64,000 nucleotides of DNA from Enterobacter ludwigii (GTDB taxonomy: Bacteria > Pseudomonadota > Gammaproteobacteria > Enterobacterales > Enterobacteriaceae). Location: assembly GCA_900068845.1 (NCBI GenBank), contig CEFQ01000008.1, positions 62,001 through 126,000 on the forward strand, in the 5' to 3' direction. Within the stretch, counting starts at the first letter, position 1, and each line of letters starts with the position of its first letter. The notes below the pieces were generated by a model. The model searched no databases. It saw only the letters and a program-made list of their open reading frames with translations, and was not told the DNA's origin. Below are positions 56,929 to 64,000 of the stretch, piece after piece. Position numbers and translations under genes: made by a program.

Positions 56929-56948
56929 GGTCGCCATTAATGGCGACC
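56929..56948. repeat. GGTCGCCAT palindrome, right flank of the MFS gene
   Basis: GGTCGCCAT-TA-ATGGCGACC, perfect 9-bp arms, 9 nt after the MFS stop. A less perfect copy is at 55530. Confidence 0.8.
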
Positions 56949-57000
56949 CTATGAATAGTGAAAGCGCATAAACGGCGATTCTGTGGTTTTAGGTTTTTAG

Positions 57001-57020
57001 GGTGCGCATTCATGCGCACC
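57001..57020. repeat. GGTGCGCAT palindrome, right flank of the MFS gene
   Basis: GGTGCGCAT-TC-ATGCGCACC, perfect 9-bp arms, identical to those at 55499. It is close to the convergent LysR stop at 57029 and may serve as a transcript end for both genes. Confidence 0.8.
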
Positions 57021-57028
57021 TGGTCAAA

Positions 57029-57904
57029 TCACGCCAATTTCTGCTGCAAAAACGCCATAAAAACCCGATGAATTTCACTGCGCTGGCGATGCTGTGGGTA
57101 GAGCGCATTCAGATTCAGGGTTGCCGGTTGCCACTCTTCAAGTACGGTAATCAGCTCGCCACTGGCTAACGCCGGCGCCACAATAAACTCCGGCAACATA
57201 ATCAACCCCAGCCCGGCAATCGCCGCATCGCGTAACATTTCCCCGTTATTACTGACCATCGGTCCCTGCACGCTGATCACTTTGCGTTGCTCGCCGTTAA
57301 ACAATTCCCAGCCAGTCTGGCTTTCCCGTCCATAGCGCAGGCACAAATGTTCACTTAACTCTTCCGGCGTGCGCGGTGCGCCAGCACCCTGCAGATAGGC
57401 CGGGCTGGCACAGATGACACGGCGAAACTCGCCCAACCGCTTAGCAATCAAACTGGAATCGGGCAGCGTGCCAATGCGAATCGCCATATCAAAACCTTCG
57501 CCCACCATATCAACGTGACGGTCTGCCAGTTCGACCTGAAACTGCAAGCCCGGATGCAGGCTGAGAAACTCGGCAACAAACGGCGACAAATGACTGATGC
57601 CAAACGACATCGGTACGCTCAAACGAAAGCTGCCTTGCAGCACCTGACGACGACCGGATACTGCCAGCTCGGCTTCCTGCACATCATCCAGAATACGCTG
57701 AGCATGCTGCGCAAACAGCTGGCCATTATCGGTCACCGACAACTTCCGCGTGTTGCGATTCAGCAGCCGCGCGCCGAGTGACTCCTCCAGTGCGGCAATG
57801 CGGCGACTGACATATTGTTTCGACAGCAGCAGCTGTTCGGCGGCGGCGGTGAAGTTACCCGCTTTGATTACCGCTACATAGATACGGAGATCTTCAATCT
57901 GCAT
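57029..57904 (-). CDS. LysR family transcriptional regulator
   Basis: 291 residues. N-terminal HTH (MQIEDLRIYVAVIKAGNFTAAAEQLLLSKQYVSRRIAALEESLGARLLNRNTRKL) and C-terminal effector domain (GSFRLSVPMSFGISHLSPFVAEFL, VDMVGEGFDMAIRIGTLPDSSLIAKRLGEF), of the CrgA/DmlR-like subgroup. ATG 57904 is preferred over GTG 57913. It is divergent from the pirin gene, the usual target arrangement. Confidence 0.92.
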   Translation of the reverse strand: MQIEDLRIYVAVIKAGNFTAAAEQLLLSKQYVSRRIAALEESLGARLLNRNTRKLSVTDNGQLFAQHAQRILDDVQEAELAVSGRRQVLQGSFRLSVPMSFGISHLSPFVAEFLSLHPGLQFQVELADRHVDMVGEGFDMAIRIGTLPDSSLIAKRLGEFRRVICASPAYLQGAGAPRTPEELSEHLCLRYGRESQTGWELFNGEQRKVISVQGPMVSNNGEMLRDAAIAGLGLIMLPEFIVAPALASGELITVLEEWQPATLNLNALYPQHRQRSEIHRVFMAFLQQKLA

Positions 57905-58027
57905 ATTGTCCACTTATCGGTGACAGTCATTGTCATGATGACGCATTGTTAGGCAAATCAGTTTACGTATACTTATCTGCAACGGGAAGGGCAATCGCCC
58001 CCCAACAGCACATTTGAGGAGCAGACC

Positions 58028-58753
58028 ATGATTGAACAACGCCTGTCAGAACAACGCGGAGTGGGTGACCACGGTTGGTTGAATTCGCATCATACCTTCT
58101 CTTTCGCCAGTTACTGGGACCCAAAGCAGACCGGTTTCTCTGATTTGCTGGTGATCAATGATGACCGCGTTGCCGCGGGCCGTGGATTTGGTGCGCACCC
58201 GCACAACAATATGGAAATCATCTCCTATGTGCTGGAAGGCGCGCTGGAGCATAAAGATTCAATGGGCACCGGTTCGGTGATTGTGCCGGGCGACGTACAG
58301 TTGATGAGCGCCGGTAGCGGCGTCACGCACAGCGAGTTTAACCACTCGAAAACGGATAAGGTCCACTTCCTGCAGATCTGGATTGTGCCCGGCGAACGTA
58401 ACACGCAACCGGGTTATCAGCAGGTTTCCGTGCCAGAGAGTGACAAGCGTGGCCAGCTGCGTTTAATCATTTCGCCAAATGGTGATAACGGTTCACTGAG
58501 CGTGCATCAGGATATTCGTATTTATGCCGGACTGTTCGACGGTGTGGAGCAGCAGACCTTAACGCTGGATGCCGATCGCTACGCCTATATCCATGTGGCA
58601 CGCGGCAGCATTGAAGTCAACGGTGTGCCGTTCAAAGAAGGTGACGGCGCCCGTGTTCGCAACGAAAGCGCGCTGCAGTTCGCTAACGGTAATGATGCGG
58701 AAGTGCTGGTGTTTGATTTGCGTCCACTGGAAGTGAATCATCCACAGCGTTAA
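58028..58753 (+). CDS. Pirin family protein (YhhW-like, putative quercetin dioxygenase)
   Basis: 241 residues, bicupin. The metal ligands are all present at the YhhW positions: H57 and H59 in FGAHPHNNMEI, H101 and E103 in GVTHSEFNHS. YhhW shows quercetin 2,3-dioxygenase activity in vitro, so a role in flavonoid detoxification in a plant-associated host is reasonable. SD GAGGAG before the ATG; followed by a strong terminator. Confidence 0.92.
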   Translation: MIEQRLSEQRGVGDHGWLNSHHTFSFASYWDPKQTGFSDLLVINDDRVAAGRGFGAHPHNNMEIISYVLEGALEHKDSMGTGSVIVPGDVQLMSAGSGVTHSEFNHSKTDKVHFLQIWIVPGERNTQPGYQQVSVPESDKRGQLRLIISPNGDNGSLSVHQDIRIYAGLFDGVEQQTLTLDADRYAYIHVARGSIEVNGVPFKEGDGARVRNESALQFANGNDAEVLVFDLRPLEVNHPQR

Positions 58754-58773
58754 TGATTAAAAATAGTACAAAG

Positions 58774-58804
58774 AGCAGTGCGAGCCATCGCGCTGCTTTT
58801 TTTT
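58774..58804 (+). terminator. Intrinsic terminator of the pirin gene
   Basis: AGCAGTGCG ... CGCGCTGCT stem (one G-T pair) with a short loop followed by about eight T. Confidence 0.88.
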
Positions 58805-58940
58805 ATGCGCGATCACAGCGTAAGTAACACTTTTTCTTAACATTAATTGCAGTGATTAAGATCGCAATAATTATTTCCATACTCTCTTTAATAGTTAGCC
58901 AATGAACCTAAGCATCACGGCTTAACATGGAGAGGGCAGC

Positions 58941-60254
58941 ATGCAAGAAAAAATCCCTGGAACGCGCTGGTATCGCGTCATCGCCCCAATTCTTATCACC
59001 TGCATTGTCTCATTCATGGATCGCGTCAATATCAGCTTTGCGCTGCCTGGCGGCATGGATCAGGATTTAGCGATCACCAGCCAAATGGCTGGCGTGGTGA
59101 GCGGCATCTTCTTTATTGGCTATCTGTTTTTACAGGTGCCGGGCGGACGTATCGCGGTCAATGGCAGCGGTAAACGCTTTATCGCCTGGTCGCTGGCCGC
59201 GTGGATGGTCGTCTCCATCGCCACCGGTTTTGTCACTAACCATTATCAGCTGCTGGCGCTGCGTTTCGTGCTGGGGATTTCCGAAGGCGGCATGCTGCCA
59301 GTGGTGTTAACCATGGTCAGCAACTGGTTCCCGGAAAAAGAGCTGGGGCGCGCCAACGCCTTTGTCATGATGTTCGCGCCGTTAGGCGGCATGTTCACCG
59401 CACCGATTTCCGGTTACATCATCAATGTGCTGGACTGGCGCTGGCTGTTTATTATTGAAGGCCTGCTTTCTGCCGTGGTGCTGCTGGTGTGGTGGCTGGT
59501 GATCGCCGATCGTCCAGAAGAGGCGCGCTGGTTACCGGCCCGTGAAAAAGAATATTTGCTGCGCGAACTGGCGCGCGAAAAGGCACTGCACCTGCAAAAG
59601 GAACCGGTTAGCAAAGCGCCGTTGAAAGCGGTGTTCCGCAACTCGGGCCTGATGAAGTTAGTGGCGCTCAACTTCTTCTATCAAACCGGTGATTACGGTT
59701 ACACACTATGGCTGCCAAGTATCCTGAAAAATCTCACCGGCACCAATATGGCGGGCGTCGGCCTGCTGGCGGCGATCCCCTTTGTCGCCACCGTGCTCGG
59801 CATCTACACCATTTCATGGTTAAGCGATCGCACCGGCAAGCGCCGATTGTGGGTAATGGTGTCGCTGTTCTGCTTTGCCGCGGCGTTGCTGGCTTCGGTG
59901 GTACTGCATGACAATGTGGTGGCGGCCTATATTGCGCTGGTGGTGTGCGGCTTCTTCCTCAAAGCGGCAACCAGCCCGTTCTGGTCAATTCCCGGACGAA
60001 TTGCTGCGCCTGAAGTCGCGGGTAGCGCGCGTGGTGTCATCAATGGTTTGGGTAATCTGGGCGGATTCTGCGGACCGTATTTAGTCGGGATCATGACGCT
60101 GCTTTACAGCCAAAACGTGGCGATTTGCTGGCTGGCGGGGTCGCTGGTGATTGCCGGTATCTTTACGCTGTTACTGCCTAAAGCTTGCGATATCAATCCG
60201 TCTGAAACGCGCCGACATGTGAAGCGTAATCATTTGATGAGTGTGAAACATTGA
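58941..60254 (+). CDS. MFS transporter, anion:cation symporter (ACS) family
   Basis: 437 residues, 12 membrane segments. RVIAPILITCIVSFMDRVNISFALP is the ACS TM1 (YxDRVNIS type), FLQVPGGRIAVNGSGKRFIAWSLAAW the loop 2-3 region and RFVLGISEGGMLPVVLTMVSNWFP the family hallmark. Relatives import sugar acids, tartrate or phthalate-like acids. SD GGAGAGGG before the ATG. No catabolic genes adjoin. Confidence 0.87.
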   Translation: MQEKIPGTRWYRVIAPILITCIVSFMDRVNISFALPGGMDQDLAITSQMAGVVSGIFFIGYLFLQVPGGRIAVNGSGKRFIAWSLAAWMVVSIATGFVTNHYQLLALRFVLGISEGGMLPVVLTMVSNWFPEKELGRANAFVMMFAPLGGMFTAPISGYIINVLDWRWLFIIEGLLSAVVLLVWWLVIADRPEEARWLPAREKEYLLRELAREKALHLQKEPVSKAPLKAVFRNSGLMKLVALNFFYQTGDYGYTLWLPSILKNLTGTNMAGVGLLAAIPFVATVLGIYTISWLSDRTGKRRLWVMVSLFCFAAALLASVVLHDNVVAAYIALVVCGFFLKAATSPFWSIPGRIAAPEVAGSARGVINGLGNLGGFCGPYLVGIMTLLYSQNVAICWLAGSLVIAGIFTLLLPKACDINPSETRRHVKRNHLMSVKH

Positions 60255-60308
60255 GTGAGGCGAGGCTGGCACTATTCTGAATATTAACCAAAGAAAGTCA
60301 TCATAAAT

Positions 60309-60342
60309 AAAAAGGGAGCGCCTGATGAGGTGCTCCCTTTTT
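60309..60342. terminator. Bidirectional intrinsic terminator
   Basis: AAAAAGGGAGC ... GCTCCCTTTTT around a short loop; A-tract and T-tract make it work for both the ACS transporter and the convergent ribH gene. Confidence 0.9.
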
Positions 60343-60348
60343 AATGAT

Positions 60349-60786
60349 TCAGTCAATCGACAAATGGTGAATAGCCAGCACTGCGCGCGCCGCTTCTTTG
60401 CCTTTCTTAATGAAATGCTCGGTATAGAAGTTTTCGATAACATCAACCGGCTGGAAATTATGTGGCGTTAATGAAACGGAAAACACCGGCACGTTGGTGG
60501 TCAGCTGCACATTCATCAGGCCATCAACCACCGCAGCTGCAACAAAATCATGGCGATAGATACCGCCGTCAACCACCAGCGCGGCGCAGACAATCGCATC
60601 ATATTTGCCGGTTTCGGCCAGGCGCTTAGCCAGCAATGGCATTTCAAATGCGCCAGGCACTTCCAGCACTTTTAATTCCGCTTCAACGGATTGATCGGCT
60701 AATTCTTTTTCAAAACCTACCAGGGCGTTATGCACAATTTCTTTGTGCCAGCCGGCTTTAATAAATGCAATTTTAATATTGTTCAT
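60349..60786 (-). CDS. ribH: 6,7-dimethyl-8-ribityllumazine synthase, type II (RibH2)
   Basis: 145 residues. KIAFIKAGWHKEIVHNALVGFEKEL, LEVPGAFEMPLLAKRL and ALVVDGGIYRHDFVAAAVVDGLMNVQL...VSLTPHNF match the decameric RibH2 type (Brucella RibH2 has the same xxWH, GGIYRHDFVA and LTPHxF motifs), not the icosahedral housekeeping enzyme. It makes the riboflavin precursor but RibH2 proteins often serve in stress or light responses. ATG 60786 fixed by homology. No other rib gene is near, and no FMN riboswitch precedes it. Confidence 0.9.
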   Translation of the reverse strand: MNNIKIAFIKAGWHKEIVHNALVGFEKELADQSVEAELKVLEVPGAFEMPLLAKRLAETGKYDAIVCAALVVDGGIYRHDFVAAAVVDGLMNVQLTTNVPVFSVSLTPHNFQPVDVIENFYTEHFIKKGKEAARAVLAIHHLSID

Positions 60787-60788
60787 GG

Positions 60789-60934
60789 TTATTCCGACAT
60801 CACCTGTATTTGTTCTTGCGCATAAAATAATGTGTTTGTATACCATATGTTACGCTGGTGATCCACCAAGTCCAGGTAGCGATAAATGCCTTCACGCTCG
60901 CCTGTGAGGATGTAAAAACCGCTGTCACAGCGGG
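60789..60934 (-). other. Possible gene remnant upstream of ribH
   Basis: Minus-strand reading ends GEREGIYRYLDLVDHQRNIWYTNTLFYAQEQIQVMSE and stops 2 nt before the ribH ATG. Composition is protein-like, but there is no ATG in this part and the frame upstream runs into repeat copy 4. It could be the C-terminal remnant of a gene broken by the palindrome, or a short peptide from GTG/TTG near 60870. No family recognised. Confidence 0.3.
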
Positions 60935-60990
60935 CACATTCCGTAGCGGCGCGATTTATCGCGCAATAAATTACGCCGCTACGGAATGTG
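60935..60990. repeat. TAGCGGCGC palindromic repeat, copy 4 (extended)
   Basis: The longest copy: CACATTCCGTAGCGGCG and its complement CGCCGCTACGGAATGTG, 17-bp perfect arms, around the same GCGATTTATCGCGCAATAAATTA-type centre (here with an A in place of a G). Lies between ribH and the thi riboswitch. Confidence 0.82.
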
Positions 60991-61044
60991 CGGTGACTGA
61001 ATAGCGCACTTGACGGCGGCCAACGCCTGCAATACAAATAGACG

Positions 61045-61143
61045 CGTCGGGGGAGTCTCGCCAAAGAGACTGAGAGGCTAATTGCGCATTGCGCGGCTTA
61101 GCGACCCTTTGAACCTGACCCAGTTGATACTGGCGTAGGAAGA
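61045..61143 (+). promoter_or_regulatory. TPP riboswitch (THI element)
   Basis: Contains the conserved THI-box parts in order: GTCGGGGGAGTCTC, GACTGAGAGGC, ACCCTTTGAACCTGACCCAG and ATACTGGCGTAGGAA. The TGAACCTGA and GCGTAGG blocks are diagnostic of the thiamine-pyrophosphate aptamer. It controls the thiOSGF operon starting at 61288, most likely by termination at the hairpin directly behind it. Confidence 0.95.
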
Positions 61144-61157
61144 CTGACAGTCTTTTT
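61139..61157 (+). terminator. Riboswitch expression-platform terminator
   Basis: GAAGAC-TGACA-GTCTTTTT immediately after the aptamer: 5-6 bp stem and a run of five T. Short, but its 5' arm overlaps the aptamer's closing strand (GTAGGAAG), as expected for a ligand-dependent terminator. Confidence 0.6.
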
Positions 61158-61287
61158 CATCGGGCTGTCTGGCGCTCAGGCAAGCTTGATGGTTGCGCCA
61201 TTTCCCTTCTCCTGTATCTGCGGGTCTCAGCTAACACTGAGAGGCCGATGTGAATTCCCCCTTTTTGAACATCCTGGAACCGGCGCT

Positions 61288-62232
61288 GTGAGCCGCTGGA
61301 GCGTGCTCGGCTGCGGCGTGGCGGGCTTGTGCGTGGCAACCTTGCTGGCGGAACGCGGCGAAGACGTCGAGGTCATTGGCGATGAATCACGCCGACCGGC
61401 ATCGTGGTTTGCTGGCGGCATGCTGGCGCCCTGGTGTGAAGCCGAAAGCGCGCCGCGCGACGTTATCACCCTTGGACAACATGCCGCCGCATGGTGGCAA
61501 TCGCGCATCAGCAGCATTGAGCATCAGGGCACGTTAGTGGTTGCGCCACCGCGCGATAGCCAGGAACTCAACCGTTTCGCCCGCATGACCGAGCAGCATC
61601 AATGGATCGATCCTGCAGACATCGAACCGGCGCTGGAAGGACGCTTTGCGCGCGGACTGTTTTTCGCCCAGGAAGCGCACCTCGATCCGCGGCTGGCGCT
61701 GCAGGAGATGCGTGACACGCTGATCGCGCGCGGTGTGCCCTTCAACCGCACTGCACCGAGTGGACAGATTATCGATTGTCGCGGCATCCACGCCGCGCCT
61801 GAACTGCCGCGCCTGCGTGCGGTGCGCGGCGAGATGCTGATCCTGCACAGCGATGAAGTGCAGTTTTCCCGCCCGATTCGTCTGCTGCATCCGCGTTTTC
61901 CCTGCTATCTGGTGCCGCGTCGCGGCGGCCATTTTATGCTCGGCGCCACCATGATCGAAAGCGACGATGCCAGCGCCATCAGTGCGCGCGCCATGATGGA
62001 GCTGCTCAGCGCCGCTTACGCGATCCATCCGGCCTTAGCCGAAGCGCGCGTGATTGAGAGCGGCAGCGGACTGCGTCCGGCCTATCCGGCAAATCTGCCG
62101 GAAATTCACTATCACAACCAAACCTTTTATCTCAACGGCCTGTATCGCCACGGTTTTCTGCTGGCACCGATGCTGGCTGAGCAGCTAATGCAGCGCCTTT
62201 TCGGGGAGCACTTAAATGAATATTCAGCTTAA
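61288..62232 (+). CDS. thiO: Glycine oxidase ThiO
   Basis: FAD enzyme giving dehydroglycine for the thiazole of thiamine, the oxygen-dependent alternative to ThiH. 314 residues from GTG 61288 (VSRWSVLGCGVAGLCVATLLAERGEDVEVIG, Rossmann loop at 8-13). WFAGGMLAPWCEAES, VRGEMLILHSDE and the end GLYRHGFLLAPMLAEQL are characteristic. The open frame runs back to 61186, but homology starts at the GTG. It overlaps thiS by 17 nt. Confidence 0.9.
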   Translation: MSRWSVLGCGVAGLCVATLLAERGEDVEVIGDESRRPASWFAGGMLAPWCEAESAPRDVITLGQHAAAWWQSRISSIEHQGTLVVAPPRDSQELNRFARMTEQHQWIDPADIEPALEGRFARGLFFAQEAHLDPRLALQEMRDTLIARGVPFNRTAPSGQIIDCRGIHAAPELPRLRAVRGEMLILHSDEVQFSRPIRLLHPRFPCYLVPRRGGHFMLGATMIESDDASAISARAMMELLSAAYAIHPALAEARVIESGSGLRPAYPANLPEIHYHNQTFYLNGLYRHGFLLAPMLAEQLMQRLFGEHLNEYSA

Positions 62233-62413
62233 CGGCCGCGCCATCAGCACCCAGGCCAAGAGCCTGAGCGAATTGCTGATCGAGCAGCAAATTGATGTAG
62301 CCTGCGTCGCCACTGCCTTCAACGGGGCTTTTGTGCCAAAAAGCCAGTACGACACACAGCTGCTGGACGAAGGTTGTCAGCTCGAAGTGCTGTCACCGAT
62401 GCAGGGAGGTTAA
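62216..62413 (+). CDS. thiS: Sulfur carrier protein ThiS
   Basis: 65-residue ubiquitin-like carrier ending in the Gly-Gly that is adenylated by ThiF and converted to thiocarboxylate (LSPMQGG). N-terminal MNIQLNGRAIST and VACVATAFNGAFVPKSQYD are family-typical. Start inside the end of thiO, followed 3 nt later by thiG. Confidence 0.95.
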   Translation: MNIQLNGRAISTQAKSLSELLIEQQIDVACVATAFNGAFVPKSQYDTQLLDEGCQLEVLSPMQGG

Positions 62414-62416
62414 ACG

Positions 62417-63175
62417 ATGTTCTACGATTTTGATCCGCAATCTCGCTTCCTGCTCGGCACCGCCGGCTATCCTTCGCCCGCCATTTTGCAGCAGGCGGTT
62501 GCCGCCTCCGGCACCGACATCATTACCGTCAGTTTGCGGCGCGAAGGCGCGGCGGGGGCGGCTTTCCGCGAGTTATTGACCGGCCTCAACATCCGCGTGT
62601 TACCGAATACCGCCGGTTGTCACACGGTGAAAGAAGCCGTTACCACCGCCCATATGGCGCGGGAACTGTTCAACACGGCGTGGATCAAACTGGAAGTCAT
62701 TGGCCATGCCGACACGCTGCAGCCCGATCCTTTTGCGCTAGTAGAAGCAGCGCGCATCCTCACTGAAGACGGCTTTCAGGTGTTCCCGTATACCACCGAA
62801 GATCTGATCGTTGGCGAAAAGCTACTGGCGGCCGGATGTGAATTGTTGATGCCGTGGGGCGCGCCGATTGGTTCCGGCCAGGGTTTGCGTAACATTGACG
62901 GCCTGCGCGCGATGCGTGCGTGGTTCAGCGATGTTCCGCTAATTATTGATGCGGGAATTGGTGCGCCGTCGCAGGCCGCGCAGGCGATGGAAATGGGTTT
63001 CGATGGCATCCTGCTCAATACCGCCGTCGCCAAAGCGGGCGACCCGATCGGCATGGCCAACGCCTTCCGCCTGGCGATTGAAGCCGGACAGGCCGCACGC
63101 CGCGCCGGATTGATGGAGAAGCGTGATATGGCGAGCGCTTCCACGCCGATCTTTGGCCTGGCCAACTTAAGTTGA
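62417..63175 (+). CDS. thiG: Thiazole synthase ThiG
   Basis: 252-residue TIM-barrel enzyme combining deoxyxylulose phosphate, ThiS thiocarboxylate and dehydroglycine into the thiazole. [12 protein letters not shown] at the start, [12 protein letters not shown], the Schiff-base lysine in [22 protein letters not shown] and [32 protein letters not shown] (phosphate site) are all intact. Last residues overlap no neighbour; thiF follows after 11 nt. Confidence 0.96.
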   Translation: MFYDFDPQSRFLLGTAGYPSPAILQQAVAASGTDIITVSLRREGAAGAAFRELLTGLNIRVLPNTAGCHTVKEAVTTAHMARELFNTAWIKLEVIGHADTLQPDPFALVEAARILTEDGFQVFPYTTEDLIVGEKLLAAGCELLMPWGAPIGSGQGLRNIDGLRAMRAWFSDVPLIIDAGIGAPSQAAQAMEMGFDGILLNTAVAKAGDPIGMANAFRLAIEAGQAARRAGLMEKRDMASASTPIFGLANLS

Positions 63176-63186
63176 GGCCGCTAAAT

Positions 63187-64000
63187 ATGCAACGTTATCA
63201 ACGTCAGATGATGCTGCCGGAAATCGGTGAGGCAGGGCAACAGAGGCTGCTAAACGCGCGCGTGCTGGTGGCGGGCGCGGGTGGATTAAGCGCCACGCTG
63301 TTGCCGCAGCTGGTGGGCGCGGGTGTCGGTCATATTCGTCTGTATGACGACGATGTCGTGGCGCTGCATAACCTGCATCGGCAAACACTCTTTACTCTGC
63401 AGGATATCGACCAGCCCAAAGTGCTGCGGGCGCAGCAGGCTTTGCAGCAGCGCAATCCAGAAGTGCAGGTCGAGGCGCTGCAGCAGCCGCTAAGCGCCAG
63501 CAATGTGCAGCAGGCACTGGTGGGATGCGATCTGGTGATCGACGCGGCAGATAATTTTGCCGTGACTTACCAACTTTCCGATGCTTGCCTGCTGGCAGGC
63601 ATTCCGCTGATCAGCGCCTCGGTGCTGGGTCGGCAAGGTTACGTCGGCGGATTCTGTGGCGGATCGCCGAGCTATCGCGCGGTGTTCCCGCGCTTGCCAT
63701 CATCGGCTGCGAACTGTAATACCGCGGGGGTGATGGGCCCGGCAGTCGCGACGCTCGGCGCGATGCAGGCGCAGATGGCGCTCAGCGTGCTGCTGCAGTT
63801 GCCGCCATCGCCGCTCGGTTGTCTGGTGAATTGCGACTTCGTGAACTGGCACTTCCGCCAGTTCCGCTTTGATGGCGCGGAAGAGCCGGAACATACGGTG
63901 CCGTTTATCGATCTGCCACTGCTGGCCGCCGACGACTGCATTGTCGAACTGCGCAGCTGTGAAGAAGCACCGATCAGCGTGGCAGAGCGCGTTGAGCGCA
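63187..64000 (+). CDS. thiF: ThiS adenylyltransferase ThiF (cut by window edge)
   Basis: Activates the ThiS C-terminus with ATP. The 271 visible residues include RYQRQMMLPEIG, ATP site VAGAGGLSATLLPQLVGAGVG, NLHRQTLF, VIDAADNF and the acyl-persulfide Cys in NCNTAGVMGPAV. The first zinc CxxC of the family (CYRCLYP-like) reads SYRAVFP here, so the zinc site appears lost. After about residue 250 the sequence (DCIVELRSCEEAPISVAERVE) resembles the start of a rhodanese-like domain, but the window ends. Complete length unknown. Confidence 0.92.
   Translation, partial: MQRYQRQMMLPEIGEAGQQRLLNARVLVAGAGGLSATLLPQLVGAGVGHIRLYDDDVVALHNLHRQTLFTLQDIDQPKVLRAQQALQQRNPEVQVEALQQPLSASNVQQALVGCDLVIDAADNFAVTYQLSDACLLAGIPLISASVLGRQGYVGGFCGGSPSYRAVFPRLPSSAANCNTAGVMGPAVATLGAMQAQMALSVLLQLPPSPLGCLVNCDFVNWHFRQFRFDGAEEPEHTVPFIDLPLLAADDCIVELRSCEEAPISVAERVER

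Noticed and set aside
61186..61287. Upstream extension of ThiO from ATG 61186
   Set aside because: The extra 34 residues have no ThiO similarity and read through the leader hairpin; the GTG at 61288 starts exactly at the Rossmann fold.

Overview
The window reads as accessory DNA of an enterobacterium, most probably a Pantoea. Two non-housekeeping blocks lie at its ends: a zeaxanthin-glucoside type carotenoid operon (crtE-crtX-crtY-crtI, crtI cut by the left edge) and a thiamine operon of the thiO-thiS-thiG-thiF type behind a TPP riboswitch (thiF cut by the right edge). That pairing is known for the large Pantoea plasmids called LPP-1, so a megaplasmid is the best guess. This is inference: no replication, partition or transfer gene is visible. 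crtE is followed directly by crtX without idi, as in P. ananatis-type clusters.

Layout. 1-3.9 kb: carotenoid genes, minus strand. 4.5-6.6 kb: an operon of an RhtB/LysE-type exporter and a second-copy style panB, divergent from an Lrp/AsnC regulator. 6.6-18.6 kb: mixed metabolism and regulation: a DeoR-type regulator with a damaged-looking start, a 2-hydroxyacid dehydrogenase, a DAO flavoenzyme, a degenerate OtsA-like protein coupled to a GNAT protein, a Gfo/Idh oxidoreductase, a second GNAT, an antirepressor-like protein behind a LexA-like box, a capsule-type glycosyltransferase, an MmyB-type regulator and a DHA2-type exporter. 18.9-25.3 kb: a YdeP-type molybdopterin oxidoreductase, a dTMP-kinase-like P-loop protein preceded by an overlapping leader ORF, a glutathione peroxidase and a soluble FIST-domain chemoreceptor. 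25.4-30.4 kb: a complete sugar ABC operon with a PfkB-type kinase. 30.8-36.8 kb: an AT-richer chaperone-usher fimbrial operon with two small regulators. 37.4-38.6 kb: a ROK repressor that probably belongs to the sugar ABC operon, now separated from it by the fimbrial block. 38.6-46.2 kb: a CycA-like permease, glutamate dehydrogenase, small unknown proteins, an MHS transporter, an NmrA-like protein and a GNAT. 46.5-55.5 kb: a divergent cluster of dipeptide-type ABC transporter, M81 (MlrC) peptidase, ROK repressor and ROK sugar kinase, which looks like one catabolic system for a sugar- or D-amino-acid-containing peptide. 55.7-60.8 kb: MFS transporter, LysR regulator, pirin, ACS-family transporter and a type II lumazine synthase (RibH2). 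61.0-64.0 kb: riboswitch and thiOSGF.

Non-coding structure is unusually rich. A palindromic repeat with TAGCGGCGC arms occurs in four clear copies (14123, 46456, 51119, 60935) plus a decayed one. Two other palindrome types (GGTGCGCAT and GGTCGCCAT) flank one MFS gene in mirror order. A perfect 10+10 inverted repeat sits in front of the sugar ABC operon. No tRNA, rRNA, CRISPR array or insertion sequence was recognised.
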